Shown here: positions 39,677-46,894 of the stretch, in pieces | How positions within the stretch are numbered: the stretch's first letter is position 1 | Layout of the letters: each line of letters starts with the position of its first letter | Assembly: GCF_000178855.1 (NCBI RefSeq) | Contig: NZ_ADVG01000002.1 | Location: 1,240,001 to 1,304,000, forward strand | Length of the DNA: 64,000 nucleotides | DNA from: Ktedonobacter racemifer DSM 44963 | Lineage (GTDB): Bacteria > Chloroflexota > Ktedonobacteria > Ktedonobacterales > Ktedonobacteraceae | Reading direction: 5' to 3' | Notes under the pieces: generated by a model | The model's input: only the letters and a program-made list of their open reading frames with translations | Databases searched by the model: none | Told to the model about the DNA's origin: nothing | Position numbers and translations under genes: made by a program

Positions 39677-40462
39677 TTACACTGATGTCGGCAGCACGCG
39701 TCCAAACTTGCGACTGCGTTGCTGGAAGCTTTGCACAGCCTCGAGCAGATCCTCGCGCCCAAAGTCGGGCCAGAGGGTAGGCGTAGCATAATACTCGCTA
39801 TACGCCGATTGCCAGATCAAGAAGTTACTGACGCGCATCTCACCAGCGGTGCGAATGACCAGGTCTGGATCGGGGAGGTCCCGTGTATATAGATAAGAGC
39901 TGATCATTTCTTCAGAGATGGTCTCGGGCTGGCGACCATCCGCGATAATCTGGCGGACCGCGTCCACCAGTTCAGCCCGACCACCATAGTTAAAGCATAC
40001 GTTGAGGCCGATACGCTTATTGTCTTTTGTCAAATCCATTGACTCGCGCACGGCCTGCTGAATATCTGGAGCGAGATCATATAAACGACCAAGATGGCGC
40101 AAGCGCACACCATCGCGATGTAGCTTCTCTAGATCCGAGCGAATAGTCTCCCAGAAGAGGCGCATCAAACCATCGACCTCGATCCGAGGCCGGTGCCAAT
40201 TCTCGGTTGAGAACGCATACACACTAAGCATCTCAATATTTTCGTCTGCGGCGCACTCAACGACACGCCGGAGTGCGCTTACACCCGCCTTATGTCCTGC
40301 CAGGCGTGGCAGGTGGCGTCGCGTAGCCCAGCGGCCATTGCCATCCATAATGATAGCGATATGGCGCACGGGTGACTGAGACTGATCAGCTGCGACTGAT
40401 TGTGGCTGCGACGAAACATTCTCTTTCCTACGTGAGGATAAGAGATTTTGTATCTTGGTCAA
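39677..40462 (-). CDS. uppS: Isoprenyl transferase (undecaprenyl diphosphate synthase)
   Basis: 261 residues of the cis-prenyltransferase family, which builds the C55 lipid carrier for wall and surface glycans. The N-terminal catalytic motif is HIAIIMDGNGRWATRRHLPRLAGHKAG with the metal Asp; later VYAFSTENWHRP, LNVCFNYGGRAELVDAV and DPDLVIRTAGEMRVSNFLIWQSAYSEYY. The first 30 residues are polar and variable. It lies two bases after frr and may be translationally coupled. Confidence 0.94.
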   Translation of the reverse strand: MTKIQNLLSSRRKENVSSQPQSVAADQSQSPVRHIAIIMDGNGRWATRRHLPRLAGHKAGVSALRRVVECAADENIEMLSVYAFSTENWHRPRIEVDGLMRLFWETIRSDLEKLHRDGVRLRHLGRLYDLAPDIQQAVRESMDLTKDNKRIGLNVCFNYGGRAELVDAVRQIIADGRQPETISEEMISSYLYTRDLPDPDLVIRTAGEMRVSNFLIWQSAYSEYYATPTLWPDFGREDLLEAVQSFQQRSRKFGRVLPTSV

Positions 40463-40464
40463 CG

Positions 40465-41022
40465 TTAGACCTCCAGAATCTCCAGTTCCTTAGTTTTGCC
40501 GACCTTATCCATCTCCTCGATGAAGCGGTCGGTGAGCTTCTGTAGCTTTTCAGTGCTACGCTTCAGCTCATCCTCGGACACTTCTTTCTTCTTTTCACGT
40601 TCACGCAATTTATCCTGAACATCGCGGCGCACGTTACGGACGGCAACCTTGTGCTCATCGAGCTTCTTATGCAGAGACTTGACGAGATCCTTACGGCGCT
40701 CTTCGTTCATGGGCGGAATATTCAAACGAATAACCTGACCGTCGTTATTTGGATTAATACCCAGGTCAGACTTCTGAATCGCCTTCTCAATGTCCGCAGA
40801 TATCTTCTTGTCCCAGGGCTGAATCACAATGAGGCGAGCCTCGGGAATCGAGATGGTTGCGACCTGATTGACAGGCGTTGGGGCTCCATAGTAATCGACG
40901 GTAATGCGGTCAAGCAGGGAAGCACTCGCCCGACCGGTGCGAATAGATCCCAGATCCTGCTTTAAGGCGTCAATGGCACGTTTCATGCGCCTTTCTGCAT
41001 CGTCAAATAAGTCAGCAGTCAT
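40465..41022 (-). CDS. frr: Ribosome recycling factor
   Basis: 185 residues, the standard length. It separates ribosome subunits after termination together with EF-G. Two-domain form with a long three-helix bundle: LKQDLGSIRTGRASASLLDRITVDYYGAPTPVNQVA, LIVIQPWDKK, GLNPNNDG-like LGINPNNDGQVIRLNIPP, and the C-terminal helix VRRDVQDKLREREKKKEVSEDE. It follows pyrH in the order common to most bacteria. Confidence 0.96.
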   Translation of the reverse strand: MTADLFDDAERRMKRAIDALKQDLGSIRTGRASASLLDRITVDYYGAPTPVNQVATISIPEARLIVIQPWDKKISADIEKAIQKSDLGINPNNDGQVIRLNIPPMNEERRKDLVKSLHKKLDEHKVAVRNVRRDVQDKLREREKKKEVSEDELKRSTEKLQKLTDRFIEEMDKVGKTKELEILEV

Positions 41023-41120
41023 AACTTCAACCCCTTCTCAACTGAGCACTGTCTCACAGCAGTGCTTACGCGAATGTGAGTAGACAAGTGGTGCAAGCGT
41101 TGTTCAAGAATGCACACTCT

Positions 41121-41855
41121 CTAGACAGGTTCTTTGACGTCTTTGGAGACCAGTGTACCACATTTCTCACCGCGCATTATCGCCTCTAAAGCCCCTTCTT
41201 GCTGGAGATTAAACACGATAATTGGCATATTATTGTCTTTACACAATGAGAGTGCAGTACTATCCATTACCTTTAATCCCATATTGAGCGCCTGCATGTA
41301 GCCGATTTCATCGAACTTGCGTGCATAGCAATTCTTTACAGGATCATCGTCGTAAATGCCATCGACTTTAGTGGCTTTGAGCAATACCTGCGCGTTCAAC
41401 TCCACCGCGCGCAAAGCCGCGGCAGTGTCGGTCGTAAAGAACGGATTGCCACTACCCGCAGCCAGGATTACGACGCGCCCCTTCTCCAGGTGACGCACCG
41501 CCCGGCGGCGGATAAACGGCTCCGCAACAGGAGGCATCTCAATAGCCGTCTGCACACGCGTTGCCATGCCATGCTTTTCCATAGCATCTTGCATGACGAG
41601 CGAGTTCATGACGGTCGCTAGCATGCCGACATAATCGGCGGTGGCACGATCAATGCCTGTGGCGGCTGCATCCGCACCGCGCCACATATTGCCACCACCA
41701 ATAACCATCGCGATCTCTACTCCCAGGGCGTGGACGCGCTTGACCTCGGCAGCGATCCGCTGCACCGTCTGAGCATCAATACCAAAGCCCTGTCCACCCA
41801 GGGCTTCGCCACTGAGCTTAAGTAGAATACGCTGATATTTTCGTTCGGCTGCCAT
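41121..41855 (-). CDS. pyrH: UMP kinase
   Basis: 244 residues of the bacterial hexameric UMP kinase, which makes UDP from UMP and ATP. Motifs: ILLKLSGEALGGQGFGID, MVIGGGNMWRGA, DYVGMLATVMNSLVMQDAME and ILAAGSGNPFFTTDTAAALRA. The ATG at 41855 (MAAERKYQ) has AGGA eight bases upstream; a TTG two codons earlier is possible. Fifteen bases separate it from tsf. Confidence 0.95.
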   Translation of the reverse strand: MAAERKYQRILLKLSGEALGGQGFGIDAQTVQRIAAEVKRVHALGVEIAMVIGGGNMWRGADAAATGIDRATADYVGMLATVMNSLVMQDAMEKHGMATRVQTAIEMPPVAEPFIRRRAVRHLEKGRVVILAAGSGNPFFTTDTAAALRAVELNAQVLLKATKVDGIYDDDPVKNCYARKFDEIGYMQALNMGLKVMDSTALSLCKDNNMPIIVFNLQQEGALEAIMRGEKCGTLVSKDVKEPV

Positions 41856-41870
41856 GAGCAAATTCCTGCC

Positions 41871-42470
41871 TTATTCTTCACCCAACTTGAAACGGCTGAA
41901 GCGGCGCAAGACGATGTTTTCGCCGGTATCCGCGATCACCTTGCGGATCAAATCGCCGATGGTGAGGGCCTCGTCTTTGACCCAGGGCTGCATAGTCAAG
42001 ACCTGCTCTGAGAAGGCTTTCTTGAGTTTACCTGCAATCACTTCCTCTCTCTTCGCCTCGGGGACGCGTGCCATAGAGGGATCTTCCAGGATCTCTTTCT
42101 TCTTCGCCTCAACTACCTCGGCAGGCACATCCTCGTAATTGACATACTTGGGTGCCACGCCTGCAATCTGAAGCCCCAGTTCACTGGCGAGTTGACGGAA
42201 TGACTCGCTGCGTGCGACAAAGTCAGTACTGCAATTGAGCTCCAGCAAGACACCAATGCTATGGTTATGGTGTACATACGAGAAGACGCCGCCCTCTTTG
42301 GTCTCGCGACCAGCGGCCACCATCTTCTCAGCCTTGTGGCTACTTCTGGCCTCAAGATACTTGACGGCCTCATCCCAGCTCTTTGACTCGGTCAGGGCAT
42401 TCTTGCAGTCGGCAAATGTCGCGCCAGTCTCCTCGCGCAACTTTTTTACATCCGGTGCCGTGTAGTTCAT
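41871..42470 (-). CDS. tsf: Elongation factor Ts
   Basis: 199 residues, the short form seen in Thermus and many Gram-positives. It exchanges GDP for GTP on EF-Tu. The N-terminal UBA-like part has VKKLREETGATFADCKNALTE, and the core has the EF-Tu-contacting NCSTDFVARSESF. A rho-independent terminator lies between it and rpsB, so it may also have its own promoter. Confidence 0.95.
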   Translation of the reverse strand: MNYTAPDVKKLREETGATFADCKNALTESKSWDEAVKYLEARSSHKAEKMVAAGRETKEGGVFSYVHHNHSIGVLLELNCSTDFVARSESFRQLASELGLQIAGVAPKYVNYEDVPAEVVEAKKKEILEDPSMARVPEAKREEVIAGKLKKAFSEQVLTMQPWVKDEALTIGDLIRKVIADTGENIVLRRFSRFKLGEE

Positions 42471-42636
42471 GGTTGATTTCTCCTCAATTCCGTAGATGTA
42501 TGATACTCAGGTACCGTGGACGGCGCAATGACCACCGCCCTTTTTTTTGGCACTCGAGTGCTTGACAAATGTGAAACGCGCTTTCATGAGGCGTTGCACG
42601 CCCGGCCTAGGAAAGAAGTACCTGGCCTGGAGTACA

Positions 42637-42681
42637 GGAAAAAGCGGGCGCAGGAGGAATTGTTCGCCTCTTGCCCCCGCT
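42637..42681 (-). terminator. Terminator or attenuator between rpsB and tsf
   Basis: On the minus strand AGCGGGGGC and GCGCCCGCT form the base of a stem over 42643-42681, with AGG/CCT pairing inside, followed by TTTTTCC. It lies 17 bases after the rpsB stop and should reduce read-through to tsf. Confidence 0.7.
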
Positions 42682-42697
42682 TACTTGCTGCTGTGTG

Positions 42698-43618
42698 TTA
42701 CTCTTTCGTAACCAGCTCGCCCTCAGAACCGGCGACCGGGCTCTCGGCCTCTGAAGAAGCCTGAGGGGCTGCCTCTGAAGAAGCCTGAGGGGCTGCCTCT
42801 GAAGAAGCCTGAGGGGCTGCCTCTGGGGCTGTGGTCTGTGGGGCAGCTACTTGTGGGGCAGCGGCAGCGGCCTGTGGCGCCTCGACCTGACCCTCTTCCT
42901 CGCCCGTGGTCTCGTCCTTATGCAGGGCCTCAAGCTGACGGCGACCTTCGACCGCGGCATCAGCAATCTTGGCGCACAGGAGACGAACCGCGCGAATAGC
43001 GTCATCGTTTGCAGGGATGGGATAATCCATCTCGTCGGGATCGCAGTTGGTATCGGCAAGCGCGATAATAGGAATCTCCAGGCGCAAGGCCTCAAGCACC
43101 GCGGTGCGCTCTTTACGTGTGTCAATGATGAAGAGTGCGCTGGGGAGAGACCTCATGTCTTTGATACCGCCCAGGATGCGCTCCAGGCGCGCAATGTCGT
43201 CCTGCAAGCGCTGGACTTCTTTCTTGGGCAGGCGCTCGAATTCGCCACTGTCGCGACGGCGCTCCAGGTCACGCAGGTATTTAATGCGCAACTGAATGGT
43301 CTGGAAGTTGGTGAGCATACCGCCCAGCCAGCGCTGGTTGATATAGAACATACCACAGCGCTTGGCCTCCTCGGCCACGGCCTCCTGCGCCTGCTTCTTC
43401 GTACCCACAAAGAGCAAGGTACCGCCGCTAGCGGCGAGCTGCTCGACAAACTTGTAGGCCTCGTTCAAGCGCGTCACGGTCTGCTGGAGATCGATGATAT
43501 GAATGCCGTTGCGGTCCATGAAGATGAACTGCTGCATCTTCGGGTTCCAGCGCCGCGTCTGGTGTCCAAAGTGGACGCCTGCCTCAAGAAGTTGCTTCAT
43601 TGAGATAATGTTAGCCAA
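42698..43618 (-). CDS. rpsB: 30S ribosomal protein S2 with extended repeat tail
   Basis: 306 residues. The first 235 are a normal S2: MKQLLEAGVHFGHQTRRWNPKMQQFIF, RWLGGMLTNFQTI and PIIALADTNCDPDEMDYPIPANDDAIRAVRLL. The last 65 residues are an unusual acidic Ala/Pro/Gln tail with three exact or near-exact copies of Ala-Ala-Pro-Gln-Ala-Ser-Ser-Glu, encoded by a 24-bp tandem repeat (42753-42824). Such S2 tails occur in several phyla and are probably disordered. First gene of a nine-gene minus-strand series ending with ispG. Confidence 0.95.
   Translation of the reverse strand: MANIISMKQLLEAGVHFGHQTRRWNPKMQQFIFMDRNGIHIIDLQQTVTRLNEAYKFVEQLAASGGTLLFVGTKKQAQEAVAEEAKRCGMFYINQRWLGGMLTNFQTIQLRIKYLRDLERRRDSGEFERLPKKEVQRLQDDIARLERILGGIKDMRSLPSALFIIDTRKERTAVLEALRLEIPIIALADTNCDPDEMDYPIPANDDAIRAVRLLCAKIADAAVEGRRQLEALHKDETTGEEEGQVEAPQAAAAAPQVAAPQTTAPEAAPQASSEAAPQASSEAAPQASSEAESPVAGSEGELVTKE
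42753..42824. repeat. 24-bp tandem repeat inside rpsB, three copies
   Basis: Units start at 42753, 42777 and 42801 and are identical or nearly so (GAAGAAGCCTGAGGGGCTGC plus CTCT). In frame, so copy-number change would lengthen the S2 tail by eight residues per unit. Confidence 0.92.
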
Positions 43619-44316
43619 GTTACAAATCCTCCCTTTGACCTCCGCTCGCGACTCTTACCTGACAACAGGGCCCCCCGGTACTACCACTACCAAGCTGTTT
43701 AATCAAGCTGATGGACCCCAGGGCGTGCCTGGTCGCAGAGCGTGCGTAGTCTGTTGTAATACTGTATACAATCGTGCGTAAACACAACTTGTGCAGGAAC
43801 ATACCGGATCCTGCCAGTTGAGAAGTATAGCATAGTGAGACTACGGACGCAAGAAATTTGCCAACCAGAGCCGTTCTTCCCTTTTTTCGCAATCCCAGAA
43901 AACACAATAGCCTCATTGGCTACTATCTTCCCCAAAAACGCTAAAATAGAGTATACTTGAGTAGGACAAAATAGTGGTGGTGTAAAGAGTGGAGGAAGAG
44001 TATGCAAGGTAAAACGCGTTTAGCGCGCGTCCATCTTGTCGCCTGCCTTCCTACCCCCAGCCCACTCTGGATATCACTGCAACGCCTCCCGACCCCCGGC
44101 CCAACGCCTATACTGTTTCTCCCCCGGAGGAAAAAATATATGCCTCGACGCATTCATCTCGTATGTGTAAGGCAACACCCCAAATAATACCGTCTGTTTC
44201 TTGAAACAGGAAGTATAGTATAGTGTATACCCATACACATTTATAGCTAAAAAGCTAGAATAACGCAGCTAAGATTGTTTACAGGGGTAGTTGAAGTAGA
44301 AAGGGATTTTAAGCAC
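43619..44316. other. Divergent control region of rpsB and the NarL-type regulator
   Basis: About 700 bases. The minus-strand leader of rpsB (43619-43800) probably contains its promoter (weak TTGTGT and CAGTAT boxes near 43770-43800) and could carry S2 autoregulation. On the plus side TTGAAA at 44201-44206 and the palindrome at 44223-44238 precede the regulator. A 61-codon frame at 44002 shows no family features and is probably not a gene. Confidence 0.5.
44201..44238 (+). promoter_or_regulatory. Possible promoter with palindromic operator
   Basis: TTGAAA at 44201-44206, then TGTATA at 44224-44229 after 17 bases, overlapping the inverted repeat GTGTAT-ACCC-ATACAC at 44223-44238. A regulator bound there would block the -10 box. 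Confidence 0.4.
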
Positions 44317-45330
44317 ATGGTAAAGATCCTCATCGTTGATGATCATTCTCTTATGAGACGCGCGGTCCGCGAAGTCCTCGAAAAGGAGGCCGACTTCAAT
44401 GTGGTGGCCGAGGCCAGCACGGGGCAAGAGGCCGAGGCACAGGCCCAACAGACGCAGCCAGACGTTATCTTAATGGATATGGATATGCCTGACTGCAATG
44501 GCTTTGATGCAACCGAGCGCGTCCTGGCACACTCACCACATTCGCGTGTCATCATCTTTACTGCCGCGCATGAAGATGTACATGTCTTTCGCGCCCTCCA
44601 GCGCGGAGCAATGGGCTACATCACTAAAGATATAGAGCCCGATGCGCTCATCCACGCGGTACGCTGCGCCGCTCGCAACGATCTCTGCATTCCAGGAGCC
44701 CTCGCCAGCCAGGTCCTGGCCTATATTCGCAACATCTGGCGAACACAGGAACAGTTTTATACCACGCGCTTCTCACCCGAAGCCATAGCCTATCGTACAC
44801 CACGCCGCGTTCGACGAGCCGCTAAAGTGCAGGCACTCCACGAAAACTCAACTAGCGAGCTACTCAATCGCACCACTGGAGAGCTGGAGGAACAGGTTGA
44901 AGTAGATGAGAAAGCTGATGAGGAGGGCGATGAGGAGGCCGCAAAGGGTGACAAGCCCAGGCGCCGGCCACGCCCCCTGACCGGGCGCGAACGTGAGATC
45001 CTCGACCTGATGCGCCTGGGCCGCAAGAACCGCGAGATCGCCAAAGAGCTCTGTATCGCCGAATCGACGGTCCATAAGCATGTGCAGAACATCTTTGAGA
45101 AGCTTCGCGCTCGCAATCGGACCGAGGCCATCTACTTCACGAGCATGGGTGGACAGTTTATGGGCGAACAGCTTTTGCCTGAACAACGCCTCCCGGGCCA
45201 GTTTGTGCCCACCACACCCTTGCCGGAAATCGATCCGCGTCATCCCGACTTCGCCAGGCTGGTTGAGGGGGATCAAGAGGAACTTATCGAACATCTCAGC
45301 TCCAACACTACGCATGTAATGGTACAATAG
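44317..45330 (+). CDS. NarL/LuxR-type response regulator with acidic linker
   Basis: 337 residues from ATG 44317 (AAAGGGA upstream). Receiver domain 1-115 with Asp8, Asp9, phospho-acceptor Asp54 (LMDMDMPD) and Lys104 (YITKD). A LuxR-type helix-turn-helix at about 225-285 (LTGREREILDLMRLGRKNREIAKELCIAESTVHKHVQNIFEKL). Between them is a linker of about 100 residues with a highly acidic part (EEQVEVDEKADEEGDEEAAK), and after the DNA-binding domain a further 50 residues; ordinary NarL proteins have neither. It is followed 45 bases later by a Crp/Fnr gene and an ABC ATPase, likely one transcript. Confidence 0.88.
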   Translation: MVKILIVDDHSLMRRAVREVLEKEADFNVVAEASTGQEAEAQAQQTQPDVILMDMDMPDCNGFDATERVLAHSPHSRVIIFTAAHEDVHVFRALQRGAMGYITKDIEPDALIHAVRCAARNDLCIPGALASQVLAYIRNIWRTQEQFYTTRFSPEAIAYRTPRRVRRAAKVQALHENSTSELLNRTTGELEEQVEVDEKADEEGDEEAAKGDKPRRRPRPLTGREREILDLMRLGRKNREIAKELCIAESTVHKHVQNIFEKLRARNRTEAIYFTSMGGQFMGEQLLPEQRLPGQFVPTTPLPEIDPRHPDFARLVEGDQEELIEHLSSNTTHVMVQ

Positions 45331-45375
45331 CACTTGTTACACCATCACTTCAGATGAAGGAATACAAGTGCCATC

Positions 45376-46134
45376 GTGCGAGAGAAACAAGCGCTGAACC
45401 AGCAACGTCCAGTATCACGCAAACAGGCAGGCGCAAGGGATGCCTTCCTGGCACACAGTGAACTCTTCCGCCACTTACCCGCGGACGACCTTAACGCACT
45501 GCACCAGCGTACAACCGAGACGTCATACCCATCCGGTTATGTCTTTTATCGGCCCGGCGATGCTGGCAGCGCCTTGTTTCTCTTGAAGCAAGGCGCCGTT
45601 CACCTCTATCATCTCTCGCCCGATGGGCGGAAACTGATTATGGCAACTCTCCAACCTGGAGCATGCTTTGGTGAAACACTCCTGCTGGAGCAGGGACAGC
45701 ATCGCCACTTCGCGGAGGCCGTCTCCCCCACTCGCGTTTATAGCATCTCCAGGCACGATATCGAACACCTGGCAGGCCAACGGCCCGGCGTGGCCCTCGC
45801 TCTCTTCTATAGCGTTGAGCAGCGCCTTCACCAGATCGAGACACAACTGATTAATACCACCTTCAAAAGCACCCTCGCGCGCCTGGCTGCCCTCCTGCTA
45901 CAACTGGCGCACGCCCAGGCACGTGAGCAGGGTCAATTGGTGGTGACGGGTCTGACTCACGAAGAGCTGGCCGAACACCTGGGTGTTTACCGGGAAACGG
46001 TCAGCGCGACCCTACGCGAGCTTAAAGACCTTGGCACAATCGAGCCTGGACGCCGCCATATTCTGATCACCTCACCTCACCTGCTAGCCACGCTCGCCAA
46101 CCCCGAACTCGGTACAGGAAGGAGTGCGCCATGA
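45376..46134 (+). CDS. Crp/Fnr-family transcriptional regulator
   Basis: 252 residues, GTG start. Residues about 25-150 form a cyclic-nucleotide-binding-fold domain (FRHLPADDLNALHQRTTETSYPSGYVFYRPGD, GACFGETLLLEQGQH), followed by a dimer helix and a Crp-type helix-turn-helix (GLTHEELAEHLGVYRETVSATLRELKDLGTIEPGRRHI). The cNMP-contact motif is only partly conserved, and there is no Cys cluster as in Fnr, so the ligand is unknown. The last four bases overlap the ABC ATPase start (ATGA), showing coupled translation. Confidence 0.88.
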   Translation: MREKQALNQQRPVSRKQAGARDAFLAHSELFRHLPADDLNALHQRTTETSYPSGYVFYRPGDAGSALFLLKQGAVHLYHLSPDGRKLIMATLQPGACFGETLLLEQGQHRHFAEAVSPTRVYSISRHDIEHLAGQRPGVALALFYSVEQRLHQIETQLINTTFKSTLARLAALLLQLAHAQAREQGQLVVTGLTHEELAEHLGVYRETVSATLRELKDLGTIEPGRRHILITSPHLLATLANPELGTGRSAP

Positions 46135-46817
46135 ACACGACGCCCATTATTGAAGCCCAGCATGTCAAAAAAACGTATCGCCTTGGACAGCAGCGCATCG
46201 AGGCTCTAGGAGATATTAACCTCTCAGTCGCACGTGGGGAGATGGTCGCCATTATGGGGCAGAGTGGGAGTGGCAAGACCACCCTCCTTAACTGCCTCTC
46301 GGGGCTTGATACCATCGATGAAGGCGAGATCGCGATCGCGGGACAGAACCTACGCGACCTGAGCGATAACGCGCGCACATCGTTTCGTGCACGCCACATG
46401 GGCTTCATTTTTCAGGACTTTAACCTCCTCCCCGTGCTGAGCGCCGTGGAAAACGTTGAGTTGCCCCTGCTGGTCGCCAGGGTGCCCGCCCGCCAGGCGC
46501 GTAAGCGCGCCCTGGAGATGCTTGAGCTGGTCGGCCTGGGACAGCGCGCCTTGCATCGACCCGCAGAACTCTCCGGCGGCCAGCGCCAGCGTGTCACCAT
46601 CGCCCGCGCCCTGACCAACAATCCCGCTATTGTCTGGGCCGATGAGCCTACCGGCAACCTCGACAGCGAGACCGCTCAGGAGATCCTCCAGTTACTCGTC
46701 ACCCTCAATCAGACGCAGCAGCAGACCTTCGTCCTGGTCACCCACGCTCAGGAGATTGGGGCCATGGCAGATCGCCTCATCAACATGCGCGATGGGCGCA
46801 TTGTAAGAGAAAAATAG
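46131..46817 (+). CDS. ABC transporter ATP-binding protein (MacB/LolD type)
   Basis: 228 residues with Walker A GQSGSGKTTL, Q loop FIFQDFNLLP, signature LSGGQRQRV, Walker B VWADEPT and the H-loop VLVTHAQE. The spacing and ENVELPLL region match the MacB/LolD-like group that pairs with FtsX-like permeases. No permease gene follows; the next gene is on the other strand, so its partner must be elsewhere. It overlaps the Crp-type gene by four bases. The stop codon lies in the left arm of a long hairpin. Confidence 0.9.
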   Translation: MNTTPIIEAQHVKKTYRLGQQRIEALGDINLSVARGEMVAIMGQSGSGKTTLLNCLSGLDTIDEGEIAIAGQNLRDLSDNARTSFRARHMGFIFQDFNLLPVLSAVENVELPLLVARVPARQARKRALEMLELVGLGQRALHRPAELSGGQRQRVTIARALTNNPAIVWADEPTGNLDSETAQEILQLLVTLNQTQQQTFVLVTHAQEIGAMADRLINMRDGRIVREK

Positions 46818-46870
46818 TGTGTGCGTCGTGGCAGCCTCAGGTTGCCACGACGCACACACTATTTTTCTCT
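46806..46870. repeat. Long hairpin (31-bp arms) containing the ABC gene stop codon
   Basis: Arms 46806-46836 and 46840-46870 with one G-T pair near the tip, loop TCA, inner core GGCAGCC/GGTTGCC. The left arm starts inside the last codons of the ABC gene and includes its TAG. AAAAAT/ATTTTT at the stem base could provide a U tract in both directions. It lies between the convergent ABC and dxs genes. Confidence 0.88.
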
Positions 46871-46894
46871 ATCGATATTGTTTTTAGGTTTCTA

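Noticed and set aside
42537..42565. GCACTCGAGTGC palindrome resembling the CIRCE heat-shock operator
   Set aside because: CIRCE needs a nine-base spacer between GCACTC and GAGTGC; here there is none, and no heat-shock gene follows.
44002..44187. 61-codon plus-strand reading frame before the NarL-type gene
   Set aside because: No ribosome site of quality, composition rich in Pro/Leu/Arg without domain features, and it lies in the control region of rpsB and the regulator.
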